From positions 124,001 through 188,000 of the forward strand of contig JAAEAF010000661.1 of assembly GCA_011037195.1 (NCBI GenBank): 64,000 nt of DNA, read 5' to 3'. Below, piece by piece: positions 22,401 to 31,975 of this stretch (its first letter is position 1; the number at the start of each line of letters is the position of its first letter). A model generated the notes under the pieces. That model was given only the letters and a program-made list of their open reading frames with translations, did no database searches and was not told where the DNA came from. The position numbers and the translations under genes were made by a program. Source of the stretch: Triatoma infestans. Lineage: Eukaryota; Arthropoda; Insecta; Hemiptera; Reduviidae.

Positions 22401-23774
22401 TTTCATGAAAAATTTCACAACGAGCAACATGAGACGTCACATAACTTCAAATAACCTGGTAAGGCAAAAACAGATATGAACTTTCCATGATTCTATACAT
22501 ATCTTGGCGTTTCTGCTAGAACCTGTATCGCCCAACACTCTCAAATATTACAAGGCCTCCACACTTTGATGATTGCCATTTGCATATTCTTTTATTTTTA
22601 GAGGCGAACGTCTTTTATGCCCATAAAATATAAAAACTTAATTTACATGATTCGAAAGTAAAAATGGAGGTATTTTATGTTAGAACTTTTGTTTTTGAGA
22701 GTACGTAACTATATTTTTTAAATAATCACACACCCAGAAAAATAACTTAATATCAGTAACTAACCTTGAAGAAATTGTATATATGCCTAGAATTATATTT
22801 TAAACTTCTAGCTCTTCTAGCTCTTTCATGTAACGATAAATAACCTTCCGAAGGCATTTTCTTTTTGTCGACTACATACAATGCCTTGACTAGACCCCAC
22901 GTTGCTTCCAATTTTGTACCATATTCTTCTAATGGTTCGACTATGTTATCAAATAGGTCCAATTCATTTGGTTTCTCTGTTAGGATCAAATGTAATCATA
23001 ACTATATTGAAATAAAATTAAAATACATGGGTTCAGTATACTTTGATATTTAATTATAACATCTTAAAAGATATTAAAAAGAAGATAAAAGCTATTAAAA
23101 AATAGCACAAATACTGGCAAGAAGAAGCATTATAGGTGTTAAAAATTTTACCTTAAATTATTCATGAAAACTACTATCAAGAAAAAATATTCAGTAAATG
23201 ATATTCAGTATGACCGAATTCTACAATCTTGCCATTGGTTACAACATATTTTGAAAGGTTCTATAAGAAATGTTTGATTTATAACAACATTTTTATTTCA
23301 AATATACTATATTGTTAGAATAATGATTCCATTTAATGATGAAAAACAATGTCACTTTAACTAAAAAGAAAGCGAAAATACCGGCATCTTTAGGTTATGT
23401 ATTCAATGAAAATTTAATGTGAGAAACAAGATATGTAATTACCGATAATCTCATTTTCTACTTGACGCACACCATGCTCAAAATCTAACAGATACTTTCC
23501 AAGTGTTGTTACACATTTTTCTTGTGTAATATTTTTAATATCTGGAAAACCACCTTTATATAATGGATTCTGGTCTAATTGTTCCGGGCTTACTTCTGGT
23601 AATCTAAATAAAATACGGTGTAATTGTATAAACTGAAGAAATCTATTTAATAAAAATAAAAAAGTTTATGAAATTATTTTTTACTCACAAGACAATATAA
23701 CCTGTACGTATTTGTTGGAACAATCTTTGTGGCCTGTTTAGACCAAGTCTTCGGCCTAAAATTGATACGGCCAT
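16286..23774 (-). CDS. M3-family oligopeptidase-like protein, zinc site lost (14 coding exons, 708 aa)
   Basis: Coding exons in transcript order: 23774-23689, 23603-23443, 22976-22765, 21027-20860, 20678-20590, 19225-19046, 18934-18819, 18736-18610, 18207-18004, 17911-17740, 17653-17541, 16985-16827, 16709-16497, 16412-16286. All have GT/AG ends and phases fit throughout (2127 nt, 708 codons plus stop). The N-terminus (MAVSILGRRLGLNRPQR) is Arg-rich with no acid, as in a mitochondrial presequence. The body aligns by motif with oligopeptidase A/thimet oligopeptidases: LGYDSFAHMSMETKMA, PYEKVLSGLI, GLNNVEWDAV and a FRDTFLAFGGS ending. The zinc motif HEFGH is replaced by SKFGE, the later Glu ligand (V-E-x-P-S) by Asn (VNIVSN), and the substrate-binding GGY motif by QGM. 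I infer a catalytically dead homologue with a structural or regulatory role in mitochondria. Length is normal for the family and no frame is broken. Confidence 0.85.
16497..16709 (-). CDS. M3-like gene, exon 13
   Basis: KDFWLSIVRNMWPEYFCLP to DPDSSNIGDR. It has SFTASISQGMSCAVYSKLW, where active enzymes have F.HIF.GGYAAGYYSYLW, so the GGY tyrosine is lost while YS-LW is kept. Confidence 0.9.
16827..16985 (-). CDS. M3-like gene, exon 12
   Basis: LTDPEVVREISGHYNTKE to YLANLDINLHTS, matching 'isgHy.tge.lp' and '..LalLDl.lH'. Confidence 0.9.
17095..17345 (-). repeat. R1 fragment in an intron of the M3-like gene
   Basis: It ends with GGAGTAAGAGAAAGTCGTGT, GAGTGTTTCACA. Confidence 0.55.
17541..17653 (-). 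CDS. M3-like gene, exon 11 (second half of ex-zinc motif)
   Basis: It starts FGEALQQVLS, so the second zinc His is Glu, and continues YLEVSGLNNVEWDAVN. The VEWDAV landmark is intact, but the following Glu ligand is Asn. Confidence 0.9.
17740..17911 (-). CDS. M3-like gene, exon 10 (first half of ex-zinc motif)
   Basis: It ends LTLKDVNILFSK, exactly where active relatives read LFHEF. His and Glu of HEFGH are Ser and Lys. Donor AAG|GTTTGT. Reading the splice elsewhere cannot restore the motif. Confidence 0.9.
18004..18207 (-). CDS. M3-like gene, exon 9
   Basis: WDDQKMKEFFPYEKVLSGLI to AVLYIDPFRR; the conserved 'yFp...Vl.GLf' and 'YiDpf.R' motifs leading into the catalytic domain. Confidence 0.9.
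18222..18340 (+). repeat. R1 5'-end fragment
   Basis: It begins ATCTGGTGTGAAACTTCAGT and is followed by 'ctttaaacattgaatttt'. Confidence 0.5.
18365..18545 (+). repeat. SINE body copy
   Basis: CAGCTCACTGTCCGGTCATG, then CTGTCCGGAGGCCGGCAGTG, CACTGAGAAGGCTCCGA, 'ttggatagcatagagcttgat' and an A-rich tail. The same order occurs at 55860-56090. Confidence 0.65.
18610..18736 (-). CDS. M3-like gene, exon 8
   Basis: ARPHQEKELNSLQSFAEE to WERKQKLSLY; the WDIPYW stretch matches 'l..WD..yy'. Confidence 0.9.
18819..18934 (-). CDS. M3-like gene, exon 7
   Basis: RDMARVLGYDSFAHMSMET, KMAGSVENI. This is the conserved 'LLG(Y/F)..(Y/F)A..SL..KMA' motif of the family. Confidence 0.9.
19046..19225 (-). CDS. 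M3-like gene, exon 6
   Basis: KDPYKGPWKVTLKILDKFL to NIRQIR. It includes the 'R...a......N' segment where family members read R..LA.LLG. Confidence 0.85.
19380..20589. other. Intron 5 of the M3-like gene
   Basis: No coding exon is seen. A G/C-richer stretch at 19570-19710 recalls a non-LTR fragment (GYWRPSRSNPTDETTVN in one frame) but cannot be classed. Confidence 0.4.
20590..20678 (-). CDS. M3-like gene, exon 5
   Basis: VSSEKYAHIIDDPIITRDF to LLQTMSLS; phase 0 to phase 2. A short exon of 89 bp. Confidence 0.8.
20860..21027 (-). CDS. M3-like gene, exon 4
   Basis: NQDVSKLTEEEQRVVSKF to ETAKFNHRVK. It covers the 'R....f...G..L' helix and the 'L..L...F..N' helix of the family. Confidence 0.85.
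21062..22280 (+). repeat. R1 repeat in an intron, interrupted at 21300-21640
   Basis: Ends are CTGATGTGAAACATTCACCC / CAACTTTCTCTTATT and 'atacttcaacttacagaatgatagagaaact'. The inner blocks 'gttggagccattttcgaaaa' and 'agtttgagctcgcagcgatttttcg' are in R1 order. Confidence 0.65.
21300..21640 (-). mobile_element. GC-rich unclassified retroelement fragment
   Basis: A sharp rise in GC inside R1. The segment ends CCTCTTACGACAAGCAGAGA, then 'tatactattcccctccacaggga', close to the 'cctcttacgacaagcaggg..' 3' end seen in many insect retroelement copies. The 93-codon minus ORF over it has no recognisable domain. Confidence 0.4.
22765..22976 (-). CDS. M3-like gene, exon 3
   Basis: EKPNELDLFDNIVEPLEEY to IYNFFK; WGLVKALYVV corresponds to the 'W..v.hl..v' helix typical of M3A N-terminal domains. 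Confidence 0.85.
23443..23603 (-). CDS. M3-like gene, exon 2
   Basis: LPEVSPEQLDQNPLYKGG to QVENEII, the N-terminal helical region. Acceptor TTTAG, donor CG|GTAATT. Confidence 0.85.
23689..23774 (-). CDS. M3-like gene, exon 1 (start codon, presequence)
   Basis: It encodes the first 28 residues plus two bases. The start is chosen at MAVSILGRR because it gives an Arg-rich presequence. An in-frame ORF continues upstream to 23888, so an earlier Met is possible. Donor TT|GTGAGT. Confidence 0.75.
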
Positions 23775-23888
23775 GTCTTGAATTATAAATGAAACATTTA
23801 ATTTGAAAAAATGGAAGGCTAAACCGTATACAAACACTTGTAAATAACCTTCCTTATCATGTGCATAGTGTAACGCAGTACAGCGCAC

Positions 23889-24130
23889 AGTTCAAGAACA
23901 CCATATGAAATTCGATATGTTAATCACAAAAATTTAGTACATTATCGATACTTTAAAAATAAAGTAATCGATTAAATATTATATATTTCTATTTGTACAA
24001 TAATACTATTTGCAATTGAAATAATTATAAAAAAAAAAAAAAACATTAGAAAATATTTAAATTCTCTTATTATTTATTCTGTATCAATATTTTCTTTCTT
24101 TAATATTTTCTGCTTAAGTGACTTTTCTGT
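23889..24130. promoter_or_regulatory. Upstream region of the M3-like gene
   Basis: This is the immediate 5' flank. It is AT-rich with no CpG cluster or clear TATA box that I can defend. The promoter should lie here if exon 1 is the first exon. Confidence 0.25.
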
Positions 24131-24310
24131 TTTCTAACAAAATTGTAAGCAGACATTAATTTTATCACTGAAAGTAGTTCTCTGTATTCTCTGTATTTTC
24201 TTTAAAACGGCTCCAGTGACTTTCTTTGAACTTTAAATATTAACTTCACATATAAAGAGCCACAATTTTTAATTCTCCGGGAAAATTCATTTAAAACCCT
24301 TAACTGGAAC
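24131..24310 (-). repeat. R1 fragment, possible piggyBac target
   Basis: 'ttaattctccgggaaaattcattTTAA' matches the R1 block that normally continues 'gggcacttttgg'. Here AACCCTTAACTGG and then AGTGCTGGTC follow the TTAA at 24291. This fits a piggyBac insertion at TTAA, but the matching right end was not found. Confidence 0.4.
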
Positions 24311-24779
24311 AGTGCTGGTCATAGGGTTTTACTTTGAGTATGAGTAGGGACCCGAGTATGAGTTTTTCTTTTGGGCAAATATTGTATTTACTATAGCAGC
24401 TCCCAGAGTTCAGTAGCTGGTCCAAGTGCGGTCTTCTTTCAGATTAGTCAGTCTTTGCCGTAAAAGCGTTTCACGGTTTTGTACCAATTGATAAATCGTG
24501 TCAACTGGACTCTTCAGTACCTCTTACGTGACTTTCACTTTTCAGTTATTTTGTACTGATACATTTGTTATATCATTCCTATGGTTCTTTATAAAATTTA
24601 AGAGTTTTTATTTCTGGGCTTTTACCATTAGGTTGCAACAAATCAGTGGTGAGACTGAGGGACCTCACTGTACTACCTCTATAAGTTTCATCTAATTCTT
24701 GTTCTTTTCATTTTTTTTATTGTTCCTCATCAAATCTTCTTTTTTGTTCCAAACTAGATTATAATGGCGAGTTCACATA

Positions 24780-25670
24780 TATCCCAAAAGGGTTAGCGTT
24801 GATGATCCTCTCTTCAGCGATTTTGTTCAAAGTGTTCTGGCGGAAGTCGAAAATGAAGATCCTGAAGCTAGTGTTGTGGATTCAGACTGTAATAGTAACT
24901 CCGCATTGGAAAGTAATCATGATAGCGGCATGGTTAATAATGAAAGTCCTGCGGAACTACAATGAATTACTAAATGAATTACATCCTGAAATGAGTGAAG
25001 CTATTCAAGGAGACGAAACCAGAGAAATGAAATTGATGATGAAGAGGAAGAACCTGGCAAATCATATTATAGTAAAAATAGAGTTAAGTGGGCCCAACAA
25101 GAAGGAAGGAGGTCAGTAAGAACGGCTGCCTGCAATATTATGAAAAATAAAATGCCAGGGCCATGTGGTCAAGCAAAAGATTTGGGAGCAAGGGGCAATC
25201 CATATGAAATATTTCAGTGTTTGTTTACTGCGGACATTGAAAAGGAAATTATTCACCTACTAATGAAAAGATAGGACACATAAAGACATGTTATAAAGAT
25301 TTAGCTGCCAGTTTTATAGGTGAAATGGTAGAAAAAGAATTTAAAAATTTTATTGGATTGTTATTGTATAGAGGAATTTTCAAATCTGGAGGAGAAGATC
25401 TAGCTTCTTTTGCAACCGATGGAACTGGAAGGGATATTTTTCGTTCTGCCATGTCTTCCAAACGTTTTTTATTCATAGTAGCCTGTCTTAGATTTGGTAA
25501 TTCTCAAGAAAGAAAAGTGAATAATCCATCAGCACCAATTACAGAAATTTTTAAAAAATTTATAAAAACTGCGAAAGTAATTTTACATTTGGGTAATATG
25601 TTGTTATGTATGTCCCTTCTCGTTGAAATAAATAATATATGTTCTGCATATATTTGATTTTTATTACGAG
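24780..25670 (+). pseudogene. piggyBac transposase, 5' part (interrupted relic)
   Basis: Read through frameshifts, the order is that of piggyBac transposases: an acidic N-terminus (DDPLFSDFVQSVLAEVEN), NRVKWAQQEG, NIMKNKMPGPCGQAKD, NPYEIFQCLFTADIEKEI, then the long open stretch 25325-25657 with FKNFIGLLLYRGIFKSGGED, FATDGTGRDIFRSAMS and KRFLFIVACLRF. Several stops and frameshifts make it inactive. The gene continues after the Gypsy insertion, at 29180. It probably arrived before the Gypsy element. Confidence 0.85.
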
Positions 25671-25714
25671 CAGTGAGAATTATACCCATTGCTCCACACA
25701 AATATATTACAATG

Positions 25715-25944
25715 TGTTAAAAATAATATAAACAAGTAAATATTTGTGAGTGGTAACAGTGTGAGAGAGAGAGAGGGAATAACAGTAGTAGAGGTTAAGC
25801 AGTATGTAGTTTATGATGCTAAAAACGGTGTTTTAGTTTTCGTTGTATATGTGTGGTGAATGTAAAAATAAAATAAAACTAAATTTAATGTTAACTTTGT
25901 AGTTCTAGATATTTTCCCCAAGTTGATTATATTATAAGTTAACA
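25715..25944 (+). mobile_element. Gypsy 5' LTR
   Basis: TGTTAAAAATAATATAAACA ... GTAAGTTAACA-like end (here ATAAGTTAACA). It is repeated with few differences at 28953-29178. TG...CA termini; it contains AATAAAATAAAA as a likely poly(A) signal. Confidence 0.9.
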
Positions 25945-25959
25945 CAACTCAGAGGTGGA

Positions 25960-26385
25960 ATGTTAAGTCAAGTTAATTGCGCCCAGTTTTGTGAGTTTTT
26001 TTTTGTTATTGACATAACTATTGGTATGGAACGGTGTGGACTGTGTGAGAAAGTGGTGACGGATAAACAAGAGGGTATTTTATGTGACGGAATCTGCCGG
26101 AAATGGTGGAATCTTAAGTGTGAGCCAACAATAAATAAGGAAGAGTATGAGGCCCTAGGAACCTCGGAGAGAAAATGGTTTTGCCCGAAATGTCGAGCGG
26201 AACAGTGCACCATGCCCAAAGGTGAGAGAAATATTATTTTAACTAAAATTATTGAACCGCAAGAATTAATGCTGAAATTAATAGAGAGGCAGACACCTGA
26301 ATATAGAGTTATGCCAGATCTCAACTCGTCTGTTTCTGAATTTAAAGGTAAGGAGCCGCCACGTATGGTTGGTTGGCGTCATTAG
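25960..26385 (+). CDS. Gypsy ORF with N-terminal PHD-type zinc finger
   Basis: 141 codons. Residues about 25-80 hold a PHD-like pattern: CGLCEKV, ILCDGICRKWWNLKC, then WFCPKC, i.e. Cys pairs, the WW before the central ligands and the W-x-C-x-x-C end. PHD fingers bind histone tails, and a few retrotransposon gag/ORF1 proteins carry them. An internal Met (MERCGLCEK) may be the true start. After residue 141 a stop precedes gag-like sequence (GWPRNFRFAAARTRLSGAA), so the original gag was longer. Confidence 0.65.
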   Translation: MLSQVNCAQFCEFFFVIDITIGMERCGLCEKVVTDKQEGILCDGICRKWWNLKCEPTINKEEYEALGTSERKWFCPKCRAEQCTMPKGERNIILTKIIEPQELMLKLIERQTPEYRVMPDLNSSVSEFKGKEPPRMVGWRH

Positions 26386-26519
26386 AAACTTTGGGAGATG
26401 TTAATGGATGGCCCAGAAATTTTAGGTTTGCAGCGGCGAGGACCAGGCTAAGTGGAGCAGCGAAATTTTGGTTGTTGGGTAAATTCACCAGGCTAATGCA
26501 TACGGTGTAATAAAGCGAA

Positions 26520-27240
26520 CAAATCGCTTTATGTTACATGGATGATGTATTAGTGCCAGCGAGAGTTTTCAAGGATATGATAGGTAGATGAGGCTCGTGC
26601 TGAGGCAATACGTTCATTCGGCCTTGCGCTGAAGCCTTCAAAATGCGTTTTTGGCATGCCTCAAAGTCACTTATCAGGGTGTGCAAGTAACTGCGGCACG
26701 AATTAAGCCTGGAGCTCAAAACGTAGAGGCCACTGTTAAGTATCCACCACCACGCAATGCACATGAAGTTCGACGCTTTATGGGCCTAGTCGGGTTTTTT
26801 AGGAGATTTGTACAAATTTTTGCGACATAGCGGCGCCCATCACCCGTTTAACGCGGAAAGGCGAACCATTTATCTGGGGAAGTCAGCAGGAAGAGGCTTT
26901 TCAAAAAATGAAGGAGAACTTAGTTAAAGAACCAGTACTAGCTATTTTTGACCACCGAAAGTATAAGGAGCTACTCACTGATGCATCGGAGGCTGGCCTG
27001 GCAGGGATGTTGCTGCAGCGAGGGGAAGACAAGGAGATGAGGCTATTTTACTGTGTTAGCAAGAAGACATCCGATGTGGAGAGAACATACCACTCGTCAA
27101 AATTGGAGCTAATGACAGTGGTTTGGTGCTTAGATCGTCTACGATCCCTGCTATTAGGAATCCATGTAGTAGTCGTGACTGACTGCCAAGTGCTCGTCCA
27201 CCTTAATGGATTCAGAACGAGAAACTCATAAATAGCTAGT
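26520..27240 (+). pseudogene. Gypsy reverse transcriptase end and RNase H
   Basis: CYMDDVLVPA is the RT catalytic YMDD box. The thumb region follows (LKPSKC, EVRRFMGLVGFFRRFV), then RNase H from 26908: LLTDASEAGLAGMLLQ (Asp), YHSSKLELMTVVW (Glu) and VVVVTDCQVLVHLN (Asp). Frameshifts lie around 26580-26830. The RT upstream of YMDD is missing. Confidence 0.85.
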
Positions 27241-27299
27241 TGGTATGAGTTGCTTGTTACAAGAACATGATATCGAAGTAAAGTATCGAGCCGGCAACC

Positions 27300-28200
27300 G
27301 GATGGAAAATGTGGATGCCTTGAGTTGAGCTGCAGTAGGCGACCCTAGTGCAACATGGGATGAGGTCTTAGAAAATCGTCTTGAGGTTGTTTTGGCCTTG
27401 AGTGAAGAGGAGTACGTGATAGCGATCCAACAAAGTGATTCGGAGTTGAAATAAATAATGCAGGAGATGAAGAAAGATCCTGGTGACCTAACCACAATTC
27501 AAAGGCAACGAATGAAAAACCTACGACTGAAGGATGGAATGTTATACCATTGTCACGACAGCACGGGGCAGCTACGATGGGTAGTCCCTAGGAGTATGCG
27601 AAAAGCAATAGTGCTGAAGTTTCATGCCCTAGCTGGACATTTTTCAGTTGACAGAACTATTAGTAACATATCAAAGCGTTACTACTTTCCCAGAATGAGA
27701 CGTTTCGTGAGATTCCACATACGTACGTGTCCAGAGTGCACACTCTACAAAATTCCGAGAGGGAAGTTACCCCGAAAATTGAACCCGATACCCCCAGGAC
27801 GTCAACCGTTTAGCGTGCTTCATCTAGACACGTTGGACCCCTGGTAAAGAGTACAAGAGGTAATTACTGCATCTTGGTGATCGTCGATAACTTCAGCAAA
27901 TTTGTGAAGCTGTATCCTACACCAAATACGTCTGCACAGTATGTTTTAAAGAGCGTGAAGTCATTTGTGTTAGCGTATGGGTTACCTGCCATGGTTGTGA
28001 TCGATCAAGGAAATGGATTCACTTCGAGGGTGTTCGAAGAGTATTGTATCAGAAACGGGATTGTGCACAACGTTACTTCAGTTCGCCACCCGCAGGCAAA
28101 TGGACAAGTGGAGAGGGTAAATGCGACCTTGACACCAGTGATACAGACCTCGGCGAAAACGGAGAGAACCTGAACCCGTTGTATGGAGGAGGCCGAATGT
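27300..28200 (+). pseudogene. Gypsy integrase (zinc finger and core)
   Basis: The open stretch 27458-27847 has the H2C2 finger (HALAGHFSVDRT ... CPEC) and reaches HLDTLDPW with the first catalytic Asp. After a stop, 27874-28173 gives MVIVDNFSKFVKLYPT, VIDQGNGFTS (second Asp) and HPQANGQVERVN (catalytic Glu). All three catalytic acids remain, but the frame is broken between them. Confidence 0.9.
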
Positions 28201-28952
28201 TATTTGAATAATGCCGAGAATGCAACAACTAGGCAAACCTTAATAGGCTTTAACAACCTTTCGAAACCTTAATAGGTTTTCGCCCCATCTTTGTTAGCGG
28301 AACCCTAAGGGCACTATTAAATCCCGAGGAACCCAGCAGACAAGAGCCTAAAACCCTGCAGAAGAGAAGCCAGGAAGAGAATCCTGGAGGAGCAAGAGAA
28401 GTGGAAAGGACGGTATAACAAGCATCGATCCGAAGTGAAGTTCAGCGTGGGTGATATAGTATTTATACGAAGTCCTCCGTCAACAATCGGCGAACCTACC
28501 AAGCTCAGTGCAAATTCAGAGGACCCTTAGTGGTGATGGAATCACTGCGCGGAGATGTGCACAGAGTAGCAGCGATACAGGATAGCAGTAGCAGAACGTA
28601 TTCCACCACAGCCCACGTGTCTCTACTGAAGGGTTTTGGAGTTGCAGAGCGGGAAGGTAAGGAAGTTGATAGCCACGAAAGTAACGAGGATTCGGAGAGT
28701 AGTGATGAGGACGATGAGGACGCAGGAATTGAACTACAGAATGATAACAATGATATAGGAAATGAGCTGATAGCAGCAGTGGAGGAAGGGACAACATTCG
28801 ATGAAGCAGGGGTGGAAACGAGACCCACAAGAAGGAGGAAGCGCCCAGCTAGATTTGCGGACTATCATATGAAAAATGGCGAAACCAGGGAAAACACCAC
28901 GCCATGAGCATATCCCCAGATTTGAGGACAAATCACACACAGGATGGCCGAG
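28201..28952 (+). pseudogene. Gypsy integrase C-terminus and acidic tail
   Basis: It starts with a degenerate EAECYLNNAENATTR part. From 28505 it reads FRGPLVVMES and HVSLLKGFG, then an acidic stretch (SNEDSESSDEDDEDAG) and a basic end (PTRRRKRPARF). The stop is at about 28907, just before the 3' LTR. Confidence 0.7.
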
Positions 28953-29178
28953 TGTTAATAATAATATAAACAAGTTAATATTTGTAAGTGGCAACAGTGA
29001 GAGAGAGACCGGATAACAGTAGTAGTGGTTAAGCAGTATGTAGTTTATGATGCTAAAAACGGTGTTTAAGTTTTCCTTGTATATGTGTGGTGAATGTAAA
29101 AATAAAATAAAACTAAATTTAATGTTAACTTTGTAGTTCTAGATATTTTTCCCAAATTGAGTATATTGTAAGTTAACA
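28953..29178 (+). mobile_element. Gypsy 3' LTR
   Basis: TGTTAATAATAATATAAACA ... GTAAGTTAACA. It differs from the 5' LTR by scattered substitutions and small indels, implying a moderately old insertion. Flanks read AATG (left) and TATG (right), a possible 4-bp target duplication with one mismatch. Confidence 0.9.
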
Positions 29179-29179
29179 T

Positions 29180-29870
29180 ATGTTTGTGTGGATGAAATAT
29201 TGGTGAGGTTTCGGGGACGATGTAAATTTCGAATGTATACGCCAAAAACACAAAAAAAAAAAAAAAACAAGAAAATATGGAATAAAAATTATGATTCTGG
29301 CAGCCGCAAGGAATATTTACTGCTGCAAGGCCTATATTTATACAGGAAAAAATTTAGATTGAAAATTTGGAAGGCATTTCCAAATTTTCCAAGCTAACTA
29401 ACAGTCTACCTTAAAATTATATAGACCTATTTTTAGTAGTAACAGGACCGTTAAAGAAGATAATTAGTTCTCCTCGATTAAACTGGTTAAAGAATTGTTG
29501 AAACAAAAACTTACTTACGTGGGAACATTAAAAAAACAATAAGCGAGAGATAGCGTCTCAGTTCCTTCCAACCAAAAACCGAGCCATATATTCTTCTTTA
29601 TATGATTACCACAGAAACATGATACATTTGTCATATGTACAGAAAAATAGGGCGGTCGTTATGATGTCCTCCATACATTTAAAGTCTGGAACTGATCAAG
29701 AAACAAACAAACCAGAAATAATAGCTTGCTAACTCCACTAAAGATGGTGTGGATTCACTGGACCAAAAATGTGCCAATTATCCTACAAGTCATTGAGCAT
29801 GAAGATGGCCGGTGGCAGTATTTTTTGCCATATTGGACATAATGTCAGTCAATATTTTCATTATTTATAA
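29180..29870 (+). pseudogene. piggyBac transposase, 3' part (resumes after the Gypsy element)
   Basis: The reading resumes VDEILVRFRGRCKFRMY (piggyBac DEQ.V.FRGR, with a catalytic Asp), then AARNIYCCKAYIYTG, VTGPLKK, KNNKREIASQFLPTKNR, MMSSIHLKSGTDQETNKPE and RWPVAVFFAILDIMSVN. The pieces lie in several frames with stops. They complete the transposase begun at 24780. Confidence 0.8.
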
Positions 29871-29929
29871 TTGCAAAAAAAAAAAAAATCAGCAGACTGA
29901 AATTTATGAAGCAACTGGTCACAGAGGTT

Positions 29930-30060
29930 TTTCAGTTTTTTGTAATTTTCTTCATAAAAATGCGGACAGTTTCAAACACAAATAAGAATTGTAAGTGTGA
30001 AGAAAATTCGCCATTTCGCTGTAGCAGAAAGTCATGTGAATGTTTCTAACCAGATTTTTT
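29930..30060 (-). repeat. R1 3'-end fragment
   Basis: 'gttttttgtaattttcttcataaaaatgcgga', then GTAGCAGAAAGTCATGTGAA, TGTTTCTAACCAGATTTTT. Confidence 0.5.
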
Positions 30061-31199
30061 TTTGAAAACATTGTTTTTTAGATGATTCGGAGGCATCTAA
30101 GACGATAAAATTTAAATGTGTTTGTTCAATATTATTGGCGCTCTTTACAATGTAATCAGTCTCTTCTGCCCCGGTTGACAGGTTGGAAATTGTCTCAACC
30201 CCACCCTCCTCCAACTGCATAATTTATGTTAGGACCTATGAGCAAAATTTGTAATTTAAAGAAAATTTGTGAGAGTTGAATTTTGGATTTTTTTTTATAA
30301 CCCATTCACACGGAGTACATAATTTTCCAATTTCAGATATTTCATTACTGACGTTATTCAGTACTCCTGTCTAAATTATACTATTTCTGGCAAAAATAAA
30401 CATAAATGAATATTAATGCAATTTTTTTGTTTTTATTACAGTTACAAAAGTTACAATTCGTATTTTTTTTTAAATTTTTTTTATAAGTTTATGTATAAAA
30501 TAGGTGACACACAACAAGCAAAACATGCCTCGTATTTATATTATATATACTTATATATACAAAATATATACAAATTACAAAATAATACAAACTTATTCGA
30601 GATTAAATTATCAATCAGTCTATACTTAACATAATTTATTACTTTTTGTATCTCTTATACATTGCATTTACATTGGTATTTTTATTTTATACATATTGGT
30701 AGTACATACATTGTGAACTATATCACAATTATTTTTTTTAAGAAAAAAGAAAAAATCACAAATATTTAATTGTTCAACAATATATTACAACTTTAGTATG
30801 TATTATTATTATTATTATTATAAACAAATTACATATAACAATAAAAAAAAAATGACAAAATAATAAAACATGGCACTAGATCTGTTTAAAGCTGAAATTA
30901 GTTAATAATTTTTATGTAAACAGTATTGTTACAATTAAAATATATTTGTGTGAATTCGGCGCTGGGATATGTGTGTGTATTTAAAGCGGACTCGTCGAAT
31001 GCTTCGAATTTTTGTTAATGTTGGTTTCAACCTTTCGTGAATACCATTCTTTTGGAGGGAAAACATTTATCATTACACCAGTGGTGGTCGATTATTGTTT
31101 CCCAATAAATAGCAAAAAAAAAGAAAAAAATCAGTCAGTTATAGGAATCAAATTCCAACAGTTTGCGCATACTATCATCGAGTTTTCTCTTATTTACTC

Positions 31200-31975
31200 C
31201 AACTGCTATTAGAGAAAGTATTGTAATCGTGCCAAATTTTCACCGGAAATGATACGTTTTGAGGTCCCCTGAGTCAGAAAAACCTGGTCTGTATGTGTGT
31301 GTTGTCAGTATAACTCAAAGAGCAAATAACTCATAGTTTAATTGATAACATTGAGCCTGACAATAAGGTTTTGGACAAAAAAATCAGTCAATCGGAATGG
31401 AGTCATTACTTTAGTGAATGGATTTTTCCATTTTTTTTTGTTGCAATTTTCTCGAAAACGGTTCCAACGATTTTCTTTAAACCTATTATATTAACTATAA
31501 ATACAAAAGAGCAATTACAGTTATTTGAAACATTTCTCTGAAAAAATTCTTTCGATGGAGCTTTTAGGGGAGTGGTGGGGTTATTTTTTCCGCTAAAGTC
31601 CTTTTTCAATATATTGTATAATTAATTGTATCATCTGAAATAATATTAAATATGAAGTCAAAATTCTAAGTTTGAAGAAAATCGATTGATCGGAAGTCCA
31701 TAATTCGGAAGCCGACAGATTTCATTAAATTTGTTACACTATGAATGTAGGGAACTCTTTTTCCGAGCAAGTTCATTAAAAAAAGTTTTGGGGGGCGGGT
31801 GAGTGTACGCTTTCCTCAAAATAGTCATTTTCTTAAGTTTACATTCTCCCATTCATCTAAAATTTAAAACAAACATTTGCAAAAATTATAGGTTTGAACA
31901 AATTTGTATGTAACTATTAAATTGCAGTAAGAGAAAGTTGTGTGAGTGTTTCACATCAGATTTTTTTTTATGTCG
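31200..31975 (-). repeat. R1 repeat copy
   Basis: From ATTAGAGAAAGTATTGTAAT, through 'cggttccaacgattttctttaaac' and a GGGGAGTGGTGGGGTTA block, to GCAGTAAGAGAAAGTTGTGT, GAGTGTTTCACATCAGATT. Confidence 0.7.

Larger units (their letters stand above)
25945..28952 (+). mobile_element. Ty3/Gypsy retrotransposon, internal region (defective)
   Basis: Between two near-identical LTRs the plus strand keeps, in order: a PHD-type zinc finger ORF, a gag remnant, the RT active box and thumb, RNase H, an integrase zinc finger, the integrase core and a C-terminal tail. This is the order of Ty3/Gypsy (RT before integrase). Most of gag, protease and the RT fingers/palm are deleted near 26500, and stops break the rest. 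No envelope gene is present. Confidence 0.9.

Noticed and set aside
22321..22764. Possible extra exon in the third intron of the M3-like gene
   Set aside because: Flanking exons already join in phase and no conserved M3 motif is missing.
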